This document shows positions 17,292 to 25,862 of a DNA stretch of 64,000 nucleotides, piece after piece; the first letter of the stretch is position 1, and each line of letters opens with the position of its first letter. Source of the stretch: Yoonia sp. Lineage in GTDB: Bacteria > Pseudomonadota > Alphaproteobacteria > Rhodobacterales > Rhodobacteraceae. The stretch lies in contig NZ_JACUUJ010000003.1 in NCBI RefSeq assembly GCF_014859355.1, positions 58,498 to 122,497 of the forward strand, given 5' to 3'. The notes beneath the pieces were generated by a model. That model made no database searches. It was not told the DNA's origin and saw only the letters and a list, made by a program, of their open reading frames with translations. The position numbers were made by a program, and so were the translations under genes.

Positions 17292-18749
17292 ATGGCGCAG
17301 ACAATTGCCGTTATCGGCGGTGGTGTCATCGGCGGGGGCTGGGCCGCGCGGTTTTTGCTGATGGGTTGGGACGTGCAGGTCTTTGACCCCGACCCGGATG
17401 CCGCGCGCAAGGTTCACGCGGTGATCGACAATGCGCGCCGGTCCTTGCCGGGCCTGTCTGACGTGGCCCTGCCGCCCGAAGGCGTGTTGCGTTTTTGCGA
17501 TACGATCTCGGAGGCCGTATTCGGGGCTGTCTGGATACAGGAAAGCGTGCCGGAACGGTTGGCGCTGAAGCGTAAGGTTTTTCAGATAGTGCAGGAATTC
17601 TGCGCCCCGGATGCTGTTATCGCGTCATCCACCAGCGGGTTCAGGCCGTCGCAATTGCAGGGCTGCGCCACGCGTCCTGCACAGATCATCGTCGCGCATC
17701 CGTTCAACCCTGTTTATCTGTTACCGCTTGTCGAACTGGTGCCAGGTGCGGCCAACGCCCCCGATTTCGTAGACAAAGCTGCGGCTGTGCTGACCGGCAT
17801 CGGGATGCACCCGCTGCGCATTCACGCCGAAATCGACGCCCATATCGCCGACAGATTGCTAGAGGCCGTTTGGCGCGAGGCGCTGTGGCTGGTTAACGAC
17901 GGGATCGCCACGACAGCAGAAATCGATGATGCGATCCGCTATGGCTTTGGCCTGCGCTGGGCGCAGATGGGCCTGTTTGAAACCTACCGGATCGCCGGGG
18001 GCGAGGCGGGGATGCGCCATTTCATTGAACAATTCGGCCCCTGTCTGAAATGGCCTTGGACCAAGCTGACCGATGTGCCAGAGCTGACCGGCACACTGAT
18101 TGACCGCATCGCGGACCAATCCGATGCGCAGTCAGGCGCGCTGTCGATCCGTGAACTGGAACGCATCCGCGATGATAATCTGGTCACGATCCTGCGCGGC
18201 CTGAAAGCGCGCGACTGGGGGGCGGGCGCGCTGTTGAACGCGCATGACCGGCGTGTCGAAGGGGCGGTGGCGCTGCCCGATGATCTGCGCCAACCGATCC
18301 CGACGTTGGCGCGCGCTGTGCCGCTGGACTGGACCGACTACAACGGCCACATGACCGAGGCGCGTTATTTGGACGCCTTTGGCGAAGCAACCGACCGGAT
18401 GATGCTCTTGATCGGTTGCGACGCGGACTATATCGCGGCGGGCCGCAGTTTTTTCACCGCTGAAACCCATATCCGTCATCTGGACGAGGCCCATGCCGGC
18501 ACTGTCATTCGCATCGACACGCAGATTTTGGCGGGGGCGGGCAAGAAAATGCACCTGTTCCACCGGATGTATGCGGGTGACAGGTTGTTGGCCACGGGCG
18601 AACATATGCTGATTCACGTCAGCCTGGACACCCGGCGCGCCTGTGACCCCACGCTGGCTTTGGCCGAAACCTTGGCGCGGGTCGCTGCGGCGCATGCGGC
18701 TCTGCCCAGGCCCCAAGGTGCAGGCAAAGCTGTTGGCGCCCGGGGCTAG
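17292..18749 (+). CDS. L-carnitine dehydrogenase fused to a hotdog thioesterase (betainyl-CoA thioesterase)
   Basis: 485 aa. N-terminal Rossmann fold IAVIGGGVIGGGWAARF and a 3-hydroxyacyl-CoA-dehydrogenase-type body (SSTSGFRPSQLQ, AHPFNPVYLLPLVEL, then a helical dimerisation region to about 320) match carnitine 3-dehydrogenase. Residues from about 345 (DWTDYNGHMTEARYLDAFG) are a 4-hydroxybenzoyl-CoA-thioesterase-like hotdog domain. One chain thus covers CdhA (carnitine to dehydrocarnitine, NAD) and CdhB (betainyl-CoA to betaine), with BKACE supplying the middle step. Start is ambiguous: ATG 17292, or TTG 17283, which would overlap the preceding stop as TTGA. Confidence 0.9.
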   Translation: MAQTIAVIGGGVIGGGWAARFLLMGWDVQVFDPDPDAARKVHAVIDNARRSLPGLSDVALPPEGVLRFCDTISEAVFGAVWIQESVPERLALKRKVFQIVQEFCAPDAVIASSTSGFRPSQLQGCATRPAQIIVAHPFNPVYLLPLVELVPGAANAPDFVDKAAAVLTGIGMHPLRIHAEIDAHIADRLLEAVWREALWLVNDGIATTAEIDDAIRYGFGLRWAQMGLFETYRIAGGEAGMRHFIEQFGPCLKWPWTKLTDVPELTGTLIDRIADQSDAQSGALSIRELERIRDDNLVTILRGLKARDWGAGALLNAHDRRVEGAVALPDDLRQPIPTLARAVPLDWTDYNGHMTEARYLDAFGEATDRMMLLIGCDADYIAAGRSFFTAETHIRHLDEAHAGTVIRIDTQILAGAGKKMHLFHRMYAGDRLLATGEHMLIHVSLDTRRACDPTLALAETLARVAAAHAALPRPQGAGKAVGARG

Positions 18750-18751
18750 GG

Positions 18752-19435
18752 TCAGATCGGGCTTTGCCCGCCCAAGCGCGCAACCAGTTGCGCTTCGTCA
18801 TCGTTGCGAAAGAACGGCACGCTGGGGGGCGGGCCACTGCGATTGATGTGCTGGGCCAGTTCAGCCAGCACGACTTGGGTGATGAAGGGCAAGTCAAAAT
18901 CGCGGGCATTGGCCAGTGGCACCCATTGCAGGTGGGCCAACTCATCTTCTGCGCGGGTAAAATCATCTGGGTCGGTGACAAGATCTGCGGCATCGGCCAG
19001 AAAAAACCGCGCGTCAAATCGGCGTGGGCGGCCAACCGGTGTGACAGCCCGAAAGAAAAAGGTCAGCGCCGCGCCGTTTGGCCGATACCCTGTGCGGGCA
19101 AACCCGCGCCAGCCCTGCGGCGCGCCGGGCCAGTCGCCCGGTTGCCCCAGCATCTGCCCTGTTTCTTCCCAAAGCTCGCGGATGGCGGCTGCGGCAAGCG
19201 CATGAGGAGGTAATCGCGATTCTTCGGTCAGCCGCGCTTGGCAAAGATCGTTCAGCGGGGTTAAGGGAACGGACGTGTCATTCTGGTCTACCGCGCCACC
19301 GGGAAAAACAAATTTCCCAGGCATAAAAGCAGCGCATGCCCCGCGCTGCCCCATCAGAACCGCCGGATCATTTTGCGCATCGCGCAACAAGATCAGCGTG
19401 GCGGCATCGCGCAACTGGGTCTTGTCGATGCTCAT
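18752..19435 (-). CDS. NUDIX hydrolase with an insertion in the Nudix box
   Basis: 227 aa. FVFPGGAVD opens the box, and AAIRELWEETGQML supplies the REx2EExG core, but about 35 residues (LTPLNDLCQARLTEESRLPP) separate them instead of the usual few. Such a split box is typical of the NUDT19/CoA-pyrophosphatase-like subgroup. It should hydrolyse a nucleoside diphosphate linked to another group; the substrate is unknown. The start at 19435 overlaps the DUF983 stop as ATGA, so the two are coupled. It faces the carnitine dehydrogenase gene with 2 bases between stops. Confidence 0.86.
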   Translation of the reverse strand: MSIDKTQLRDAATLILLRDAQNDPAVLMGQRGACAAFMPGKFVFPGGAVDQNDTSVPLTPLNDLCQARLTEESRLPPHALAAAAIRELWEETGQMLGQPGDWPGAPQGWRGFARTGYRPNGAALTFFFRAVTPVGRPRRFDARFFLADAADLVTDPDDFTRAEDELAHLQWVPLANARDFDLPFITQVVLAELAQHINRSGPPPSVPFFRNDDEAQLVARLGGQSPI

Positions 19436-19833
19436 GTCTCTGGCAGGGCTTCCCCGCCAAAGCCATGCATGCGCCGTGACCATTGGATACCAACAACCAT
19501 CCCTTTCAGACGTGGCAGCAGGAAGAGAGACAGACCAACCGCCAGTATTGTCAGGATCGTGGCCATGATCAACGGGTCGGGGCGCCATTGGACCCACATG
19601 ATGTGAACGGCAAAGCCGACGACATGTGCAACCACCAGAATGGTCAGATAGGCAGGGCCGTCATCGGCGCGGTGATGATATAATTCTTCCTGACAGACAG
19701 GGCAGGTCTTGGCCACTTTCAGGTAGCCCTCAAACATTTGGCCTTCACCGCAATTTGGACAATGCCGACGCAAACCGCGCCAAATTGCCTGTTTTGTGGG
19801 CCGGTCGTCGATCATCGTATAGGAATGTGACAT
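19432..19833 (-). CDS. DUF983 family zinc-ribbon membrane protein
   Basis: 133 aa. Two CxxC pairs near the N-terminus (HCPNCGEGQMFEGYLKV, then CPVCQEELYHHRADDGPAY) form a probable zinc ribbon. Two membrane helices follow (YLTILVVAHVVGFAVHI and LIMATILTILAVGLSLFLL). DUF983 proteins are widespread in alphaproteobacteria, often near cytochrome oxidase genes or NUDIX genes, and have no assigned role. It is translationally coupled to the NUDIX gene downstream. Confidence 0.85.
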   Translation of the reverse strand: MSHSYTMIDDRPTKQAIWRGLRRHCPNCGEGQMFEGYLKVAKTCPVCQEELYHHRADDGPAYLTILVVAHVVGFAVHIMWVQWRPDPLIMATILTILAVGLSLFLLPRLKGMVVGIQWSRRMHGFGGEALPET

Positions 19834-20139
19834 AGGAAAACTCCGCTTACCGCAATCACATGGGGTATTTCAGCCAATTTTGAAAGGGGGTCCCGCGCAA
19901 TTGCGTCCGCGTGTCGCAAGGGCGGGAAAACGTCAACACGGCAAAGAGAAACCCAATCTTGAATGAATACCGCCGAAGACGGCTGACGCGGCAAGATATA
20001 CGGGCGCAGTAAATCAGCACAACAGACCGTCACCGGGTGGCAAAAATTCCGCCGGGTTGCTGACAAGACAGAGCGGCACACAGCGTATGGGGCTGGCCGG
20101 GCATGTGCCGCGCATCTTGCGCCATGGACATGCCCGGCA
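19834..20139. other. 306-base gap downstream of the PleD-like gene
   Basis: No supported gene. An 11-bp perfect inverted repeat GCCGGGCATGT (20096-20106) / ACATGCCCGGC (20128-20138) lies 2 bases after the PleD-like stop. Inside it is a second stem, GCGCA / TGCGC. Together they could form a long hairpin at the 3' end of the transcript, without a T-run. The rest should contain the DUF983 promoter; nothing stands out by eye. Confidence 0.5.
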
Positions 20140-21531
20140 TCACGCCGCGGATCGGCCAATCGCCACTTGGTTACGGCCTGCTGATTTCGCGGCATAAAGT
20201 GCGGCATCAGCCTGATTGCAGATCATCGTCAGATGCTTCGGTTCGGGTTGGCAGGGGCTGCTGATGGCCACGCCGACAGACACGGTGACGTGCAGCGATG
20301 GCCGTGGCCCCCCCAAATCAAATGGCCTGCAATTGACCAAACGCCGCAGACGATTGGCCGCCCTGTGCGCTTGCCCTACCGTCGTGCGCGGCATCGCAAC
20401 CAAAAATTCCTCGCCTCCGATCCGGGCGAGAAGGTCAATATCGCGCAGGTTGTCGCGCAATCTGTCTGCAAGTTGCACCAGCACCCTGTCGCCGGATGCG
20501 TGGCCATGGCTATCGTTGATCTGTTTGAAGTGGTCGATATCCAGCATCATGATCGCAAAGTCCGCGCCGGACTGGCGTGACTGTTCCGCCAAGCGGAGCA
20601 AATGCGGTTCGACGTAACGACGGTTATATAGCCCAGTCAACGGATCGGTGATTGCAGCGTGCAGCCCGTTCCGCACCACATCGCGCAGCCGGTCATGCAG
20701 AGATTTGCGCCACAGTAATGCCCGGGCCCTCAGCGTGATTTCGGCATCAGAGACTTGCAGTGTGACAACGTCATCGGCCCCCAGATCCAGAAACATGGCG
20801 GCCAGATTTGGGCGGTCTGGCGGCACGATCACCAACTGGGTTGATTGCCGCGATTCGGCGCGCGAGCGCAGGTCGGATACCAGCCCGAACAGGCCATCCT
20901 GCCCGCTGGTGACAGTGCTGGCATCAATAACAAACAGGTCGGGCACTGGTGTATCTGTTGCCTGCTTCATGACGCAGCAGGGTGCAAACTGTCGCATTTT
21001 CGCCTGCAAGCCATGCCCCAGCCTCTGTGCCAAGTTTGTGCCAATAACGCCTGATACAGATAACAGCGCCACATGTGGCATAGTTTCAAACGGTTTGGCG
21101 GCCTCTTTAAAGCCAAGCGCCCGGCTGGTGCCGTCACGCAAAAGCAATTCCTGATTGGCGCTGTGGACGCGCAAGAGGCTGCGGATTCGCGCCATCAAAA
21201 GCGTCTCATTCATGGGGCGGGGCATGACATCATCGGCACCTGCATCCAGCGCTGCCAGTCGTGCGCGTGATGTGTCGATGACGCCAACAGCAATAATGGC
21301 GATTTGCGCCGTGTCTGGGTTCGCTTTGATCTGGCGACAAAATGCGTGCCGGTCTTCCACCTGTTCAGATAGGTTTATGAGAATCAGATCAGGCCGGTGC
21401 ATTGCCATGACCGTTGCAGCCTCTGTCTGGTTGGCACAAGCATCCACCTCGAATTGCGCGGCAAGCATTTTCACCTTTAACACGATGCGATTCGTTGCGA
21501 CTGTATCAATGATAAGTATGCGGCCGGACAT
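20140..21531 (-). CDS. PleD-like diguanylate cyclase with degenerate receiver domain
   Basis: 463 aa in PleD order: REC1 (about 1-120), a REC-like adaptor (about 150-285), then GGDEF (about 300-463). The cyclase site is GGEEF (about 372-376), preceded by an RDID I-site (RxxD), so it should make cyclic di-GMP from GTP with product feedback. REC1 lacks the phosphorylation machinery: ILIIDTV has D9 but T10, the acceptor position in LILINLSE is N53 instead of Asp, and the conserved Lys is Arg in MPRPMNE. Start at MSGRILIID (21531) has AAGGA upstream. Divergent from the DUF3572 gene; no divK beside it. Confidence 0.87.
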   Translation of the reverse strand: MSGRILIIDTVATNRIVLKVKMLAAQFEVDACANQTEAATVMAMHRPDLILINLSEQVEDRHAFCRQIKANPDTAQIAIIAVGVIDTSRARLAALDAGADDVMPRPMNETLLMARIRSLLRVHSANQELLLRDGTSRALGFKEAAKPFETMPHVALLSVSGVIGTNLAQRLGHGLQAKMRQFAPCCVMKQATDTPVPDLFVIDASTVTSGQDGLFGLVSDLRSRAESRQSTQLVIVPPDRPNLAAMFLDLGADDVVTLQVSDAEITLRARALLWRKSLHDRLRDVVRNGLHAAITDPLTGLYNRRYVEPHLLRLAEQSRQSGADFAIMMLDIDHFKQINDSHGHASGDRVLVQLADRLRDNLRDIDLLARIGGEEFLVAMPRTTVGQAHRAANRLRRLVNCRPFDLGGPRPSLHVTVSVGVAISSPCQPEPKHLTMICNQADAALYAAKSAGRNQVAIGRSAA

Positions 21532-21625
21532 TGGGATTTCCTTCAGCGGGTGAACCACCCATTCTGGAAACCACTGTCGCCCAGAATGGTTAAAAATCGG
21601 TTTCTGTTAAACGAAGGAATGCACG

Positions 21626-21904
21626 ATGAATGGTGATCAGGCGCAAGTGATCGCGTTGCAGGCGCTGGGCTGGCTGGCTGGAAACGACGATTTATGCCCT
21701 GTCTTTCTGGGGGCCACGGGCGGGTCTGTGGATGATTTACGCGCGGGTGCCAGTGACCCCGCGTTTCTGGCATCGGTGCTGGAATTCATCACCATGGATG
21801 ACGCTTGGGTCATCGCGTTTTGCGACAGCGCAGGTCTGGCCTATGAACAGCCCTTGCGCGCCCGCTATGCCCTGCCGGGCGCCGAGGCCGTGCACTGGAC
21901 CTAA
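21626..21904 (+). CDS. DUF3572 family protein
   Basis: 92-aa acidic protein, MNGDQAQVIALQALGWLAGND through FITMDDAWVIAFCDSAGLAYE, which matches the DUF3572 family found next to pleD in many Rhodobacterales and Rhizobiales. Function unknown. It has a good AAGGA ribosome site and is divergent from the PleD-like gene across 94 bases. Its last 4 bases overlap the 3' end of the dehalogenase gene. Confidence 0.82.
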   Translation: MNGDQAQVIALQALGWLAGNDDLCPVFLGATGGSVDDLRAGASDPAFLASVLEFITMDDAWVIAFCDSAGLAYEQPLRARYALPGAEAVHWT

Positions 21905-24900
21905 AGATCGATGGCGATGATCCCGCCAGGGTCCGCGGCGCGGCTTTGGCACAGGATCATTTCATGGCTTTGCTGGGCCTTGGACAGCACGAAATCTCTG
22001 TGTTCGACGGTGCCGCTGATCACGCCGCATTTGCACACGCCACACAGCCCGTCGGCGCATTTTACATCCACATGCACCCCTGCCGCAATCAGCGCATAAG
22101 CGGCACTTTGGTCGGCCGCTACGGGCATCTTGCGCCCGTCTTTCAGTGCCAGCGTAAAGGGGTGGTTTTCATAATCGGGCTGTTCCGGCACGGCGAAATA
22201 TTCCAGATGCCGTGCGTTTTCGGGAAAACCGTTGGCGGTGGCGGCGTCCATTACAGCGGCCATATAGGGATCTGGCCCGCAGGTATAAATATGCGCTCCT
22301 TTTGAATAGGTTGTGACCTGCGAAAGGTCTGCGCGGGTGCCTTCGCCGCTGATATGCAGATGCACTTTGCCGGCCCATGGAACTGTTTGCAGATCGTCCA
22401 GAAAACCCGCTTCAGCCCTTGTGTGGCAACTGTAGTGCAGCGCGAAATCCGCGCCAATCGCGTGCAGCCTGTGGGCCATGGCGATCATAGGGGTGATGCC
22501 AATGCCGCCGCCCATCAACAGGGTGCGCGGCGCATCCTCGACCAGTGGAAAGTGGTTAAGGGGTTTGGAAATGAACACCCGCCGCCCCGGCGCGAATATC
22601 CTGTGCATCAGGTTCGATCCGCCGCGCCCGCTATCTTCGCGCAGCACGGCGATCTGGTAACGGCTGCGGTCGGCGGGATCGCCTGACAGGGAATATTGTC
22701 GAAAGAATTCGGGCGCCACGACCACATCAATATGCGCGCCCGCCGTCGCCGGGGGCAGGTCGCTGCCATCGGGCATGGCAAATTCGTATTGCGTTATCGC
22801 GTCGGTCATTCGTGTAACTTTGCGGATAACCACCTGCATCACCGGCGCATCGCCCTTGACGGGGTTGTAAACATGTTCCGGCGGCAGGCCCGCCGCCCGC
22901 CGTGCGCGGTGTTCTGCTGCCGGGATCATCGCCCCATAGGCGGCGATCCCTGCCTCGCGGTCCATCGGAAAGGGCCAAGGATAGGGCGGCGGCGCCAGCG
23001 GGGCAGGGTAAACGGCAAGCGTCTGATCCTCGAACCGCAGATCAAGCCCCTTTTGCAGGTCGCGCTGGTTTACCGGATGCCGGGAAGGGCGATAGGCGCC
23101 GTCGTCCTCCATCTCCAGATCCCACCACCATTTCTTGACAGGGTTTATTGCGCCGTTGCCAAGCACGTCATCCAGTTTCGCCAGTGCCTTGGCCGCCGCT
23201 GGCACGGTCATCGCCAGCTTGCGAAACGGGGCTTCGGCGAACAACCCTTCGAGGTTCCACGGGCAGGTTTTCATGCAGCGGCCACACATCGCACCGTTTT
23301 TCTGGCTGACGCGATATGTCGTGCATTTCTGGCTGTCTGATTTCCAGATCTCATAGCCGTTGAACATCAGCTTTGGCCCCGCGGTAATCGCCCCGCTGGG
23401 GCATTCGCGGGCGCATTTATTGCAGGCTTCGCAAAACTTTTGCAGGCCGAAATCAATCGGTTTGTCGTGGGTCATCGGCATGTTGGTTGTCACCACGCCC
23501 GATTTCAGGCGCGGACCAAGGAACGGGTTCAGGATCACCTCGCCAATCCTGCTGACCTCGCCCAGACCGGACAGCAGCAACAAGGGCGGGTGCAGCACCT
23601 CGTCATCCATCACGGAATGGACGCGGGCGGTGTAGCCAAGGTTGCGGATGTGTTGTGCGATGACCCCGCCCAGCAGGGAAAACCGCAGATAGGCGCGCAT
23701 GGATTGGGCGCAGGCGATCCAGTCGTCGCCGGATGCGCCTTCCATTGTTTCGTGGCCTTGGTCGATGATCATCGAAATCGCGTTGGCGTGGTAGGGCGCG
23801 ATCGGATCGCCCGCGGCGTCGTGGCTATAATAGGCCCAGTCGGGGCAGGTGGACAGGCCCACCGCATCGACACCAAGGAAATAAAGTGCTGCTTTGATAT
23901 TTTGTGCGTTATTTTCAGGTTTATCAGTTTTTTCTTGCGTTGCGGCGCTCCCGTCCTGCAACAGCACAAAGGCCCCCAGCGAAGGGCGAAACGCAAAGGC
24001 GGCGGCGGATTTGCGCACATAGTTGCCGTTTTTCGTGGCCTCTTGCACCTGCTTGCCCATATCCCCGAACAGGCCGCGCGCAAACATATTGGCCCTTTTC
24101 GGTACGCGTGCCACGTTGGGACGGTCGATATAGGTTGTGGGTTCATCCACGCGTTTGAGGGTTTCAAACGGGTGCGGGCCGGCCGCGAAATCGCGGGTTG
24201 CGAAGGGGTCGCGGGTGCGGTCGGATTTGGCATGGGCGCCAAGCCCGCTGCGATAGCTGGCAGGCGGTTTCTGGTGCGGTGCAAGCGGCTGATCTGGCGT
24301 CAGTTCCAGCGTTGTGGTGATCGCGGCCAAACCGAAACGGTCGCCTGTAAACGGGTTCAGCAGCACCCCGTTTTCCAGTGTCACCAGCCCTGCCTGCAAA
24401 GCCAGCGCACCCAGATGCACATCACTGGCGGCCATGGAATGCGCGCGGGCCTCATAGCCCAGCGTGCGGATATAGCTGGCCAGCGTCACGGCGGTTTCCG
24501 CCCCCCGCAGGCAGGCGCGATGATCAAGTGCGTCCTGTATCCAGTCGCCCCCCGGTTCATCGTCGCGCGGCGCGCGCGGGTGATCATAAAGAAACACCAG
24601 CGCATGGGTGTGATGGCGGCAATCGCAGGAGGGGCGGGCCATGTTTTCGCGCAGGCCCGCCATGATTACGTCGATTCCTGCGGCCAGCGTCTTGGGCTGC
24701 AAATTGCGCAGCTTGTCGGCTAAACGGCCCACATCGGGGTTGGTGATCGGCGCATCCAGCCACGCCGCGTTGGGGATCACACAGGTGCCGACCATACTGG
24801 CGTCGCAATAATACCCGAATGCTTTCAGGTGGTTGGCGCGTTCGGTCAGGTCAGCGGGGATTTCGGCGATGTCCCGTTTGACCAGCCCGTCGCGGGTGGC

Positions 24901-25086
24901 GTCCAGCATGGCCTGATATTCCTGCATCGCGTTGACGATGCTGCGGGGGTCATCGGGGCGGCGGAAGGACAGCCCTTGCATGGGCGGCAGGCCGGTGACA
25001 TCGGCGTGGGCCTGGCGCGTGAACACCTCAAGCGGGAAGGGCCCCAGATGCATGGGCCTTGAACGATATGAACGGAGCTTCAACAT
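21901..25086 (-). CDS. Catabolic reductive dehalogenase fused to ferredoxin-reductase module (BhbA/NpRdhA type)
   Basis: 1061 aa. The N-terminal part (about 1-330) and second part (about 390-540) share landmarks (YIRTLGYEARAHSM / HIRNLGYTARVHSV; LLNPFTGDR / ILNPFLGPR), indicating internal duplication of a cobalamin-binding fold. Two [4Fe-4S] motifs follow: CEACNKCARECPSG near 552 and CGRCMKTCPW near 600. From about 750 there is a phthalate-dioxygenase-reductase-like module: flavin RQYSLSG, GGGIGITPM, and CADGLCGVCKCG for [2Fe-2S] near 1014. No TAT signal, so cytosolic, as in the aerobic dehalogenases BhbA and NpRdhA. Start MLKLRSYRSRP; the upstream open frame overlaps the divergent HAD gene. 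Expected to remove Br or Cl from halophenols; substrate unproven. Confidence 0.86.
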   Translation of the reverse strand: MLKLRSYRSRPMHLGPFPLEVFTRQAHADVTGLPPMQGLSFRRPDDPRSIVNAMQEYQAMLDATRDGLVKRDIAEIPADLTERANHLKAFGYYCDASMVGTCVIPNAAWLDAPITNPDVGRLADKLRNLQPKTLAAGIDVIMAGLRENMARPSCDCRHHTHALVFLYDHPRAPRDDEPGGDWIQDALDHRACLRGAETAVTLASYIRTLGYEARAHSMAASDVHLGALALQAGLVTLENGVLLNPFTGDRFGLAAITTTLELTPDQPLAPHQKPPASYRSGLGAHAKSDRTRDPFATRDFAAGPHPFETLKRVDEPTTYIDRPNVARVPKRANMFARGLFGDMGKQVQEATKNGNYVRKSAAAFAFRPSLGAFVLLQDGSAATQEKTDKPENNAQNIKAALYFLGVDAVGLSTCPDWAYYSHDAAGDPIAPYHANAISMIIDQGHETMEGASGDDWIACAQSMRAYLRFSLLGGVIAQHIRNLGYTARVHSVMDDEVLHPPLLLLSGLGEVSRIGEVILNPFLGPRLKSGVVTTNMPMTHDKPIDFGLQKFCEACNKCARECPSGAITAGPKLMFNGYEIWKSDSQKCTTYRVSQKNGAMCGRCMKTCPWNLEGLFAEAPFRKLAMTVPAAAKALAKLDDVLGNGAINPVKKWWWDLEMEDDGAYRPSRHPVNQRDLQKGLDLRFEDQTLAVYPAPLAPPPYPWPFPMDREAGIAAYGAMIPAAEHRARRAAGLPPEHVYNPVKGDAPVMQVVIRKVTRMTDAITQYEFAMPDGSDLPPATAGAHIDVVVAPEFFRQYSLSGDPADRSRYQIAVLREDSGRGGSNLMHRIFAPGRRVFISKPLNHFPLVEDAPRTLLMGGGIGITPMIAMAHRLHAIGADFALHYSCHTRAEAGFLDDLQTVPWAGKVHLHISGEGTRADLSQVTTYSKGAHIYTCGPDPYMAAVMDAATANGFPENARHLEYFAVPEQPDYENHPFTLALKDGRKMPVAADQSAAYALIAAGVHVDVKCADGLCGVCKCGVISGTVEHRDFVLSKAQQSHEMILCQSRAADPGGIIAIDL

Positions 25087-25146
25087 GATGTTGACACCGT
25101 CCGCGCCCTGCGGTCCGGTGTCAATGCAGACATGGGTAGGGCAGGC

Positions 25147-25845
25147 ATGATCAAGGGCATTATCTTTGACAAGGACGGCACGCTGTTTGATTTCAACGCG
25201 ACATGGGGCGCGTGGGCGCAGGCGATGTTGCAGGCCGAAGCGGGTGATGATGCGGCCCTGTTTGCCGCCTTGGCAGAGGTTTTGGGGTTCGATCCGCTGA
25301 CAGAACGTTTTTTGCCCGAAAGCGTCGTGATCGCGGGAACCGTCGATACCGTGGCCGACCACCTGTTGTCGGTGATTCCGCAGATGTCAAAGCCGGACCT
25401 GATCGCACGGATGAACGCGGGTGCCGCCCAGCTTGCGCAAGTCGAGGCAGTGCCGTTGATCCCTTATTTTAAGGGTTTGCGCGCCCTAGGTCTGCGTTTG
25501 GGGATTGCCACCAATGACGCCGAAGGTCCGGCGCGTGCACATCTACGTCGGGCGGGTGTGATCGATGATTTCGATTTTATCGCGGGCTATGACAGCGGGC
25601 ATGGGGCGAAACCGGAGTCGGGACAGTTGCTTGGGTTTGTTGCGCAAACAGGAATCGCACCGGGCGAATGCGCCATGGTGGGTGACAGTTTGCATGATCT
25701 GGTAGCGGGTCGTGCGGCGGGGATGCTGACGATCGGTGTGCTGACAGGCCCTGCGCGGCGACCGGAACTGGCCCCTCATGCAGATGTGGTTCTGGATACA
25801 ATTGCTGCGATCCCCGATTGGTTGGCCGCAGAAAACCTGATCTGA
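25147..25845 (+). CDS. HAD-family hydrolase (phosphoglycolate-phosphatase-like)
   Basis: 232 aa. Motif I FDKDGTLFDF (nucleophile and acid Asp) at the N-terminus, a helical cap, motif II IATND, motif III Lys in GAKPESG, and motif IV MVGDSLHDL. This is the HAD-IA layout of Gph-like phosphatases. Start ATG 25147 places motif I at residues 8-17; a 5' extension to 25132 is possible. It is divergent from the dehalogenase gene (60 bases). Phosphatase activity is likely, but substrate and any relation to dehalogenation are unknown. Confidence 0.85.
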   Translation: MIKGIIFDKDGTLFDFNATWGAWAQAMLQAEAGDDAALFAALAEVLGFDPLTERFLPESVVIAGTVDTVADHLLSVIPQMSKPDLIARMNAGAAQLAQVEAVPLIPYFKGLRALGLRLGIATNDAEGPARAHLRRAGVIDDFDFIAGYDSGHGAKPESGQLLGFVAQTGIAPGECAMVGDSLHDLVAGRAAGMLTIGVLTGPARRPELAPHADVVLDTIAAIPDWLAAENLI

Positions 25846-25862
25846 AAACCGGACAAAAGCGG

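Noticed and set aside
19812..20207. 131-codon frame across the gap between DUF983 and the PleD-like gene
   Set aside because: No domain or ribosome site; its 5' part overlaps the PleD-like gene's C-terminal coding region.
23440..24723. 427-codon open frame on the plus strand
   Set aside because: Lies entirely antisense to the reductive dehalogenase; its low-complexity, Gly/Arg/His-rich product has no recognisable domain and arises from high-GC codon bias.
25087..25362. 5' extension of the dehalogenase frame
   Set aside because: Overlaps the divergent HAD gene and encodes unrelated sequence; homologous sequence begins at MLKLRS.
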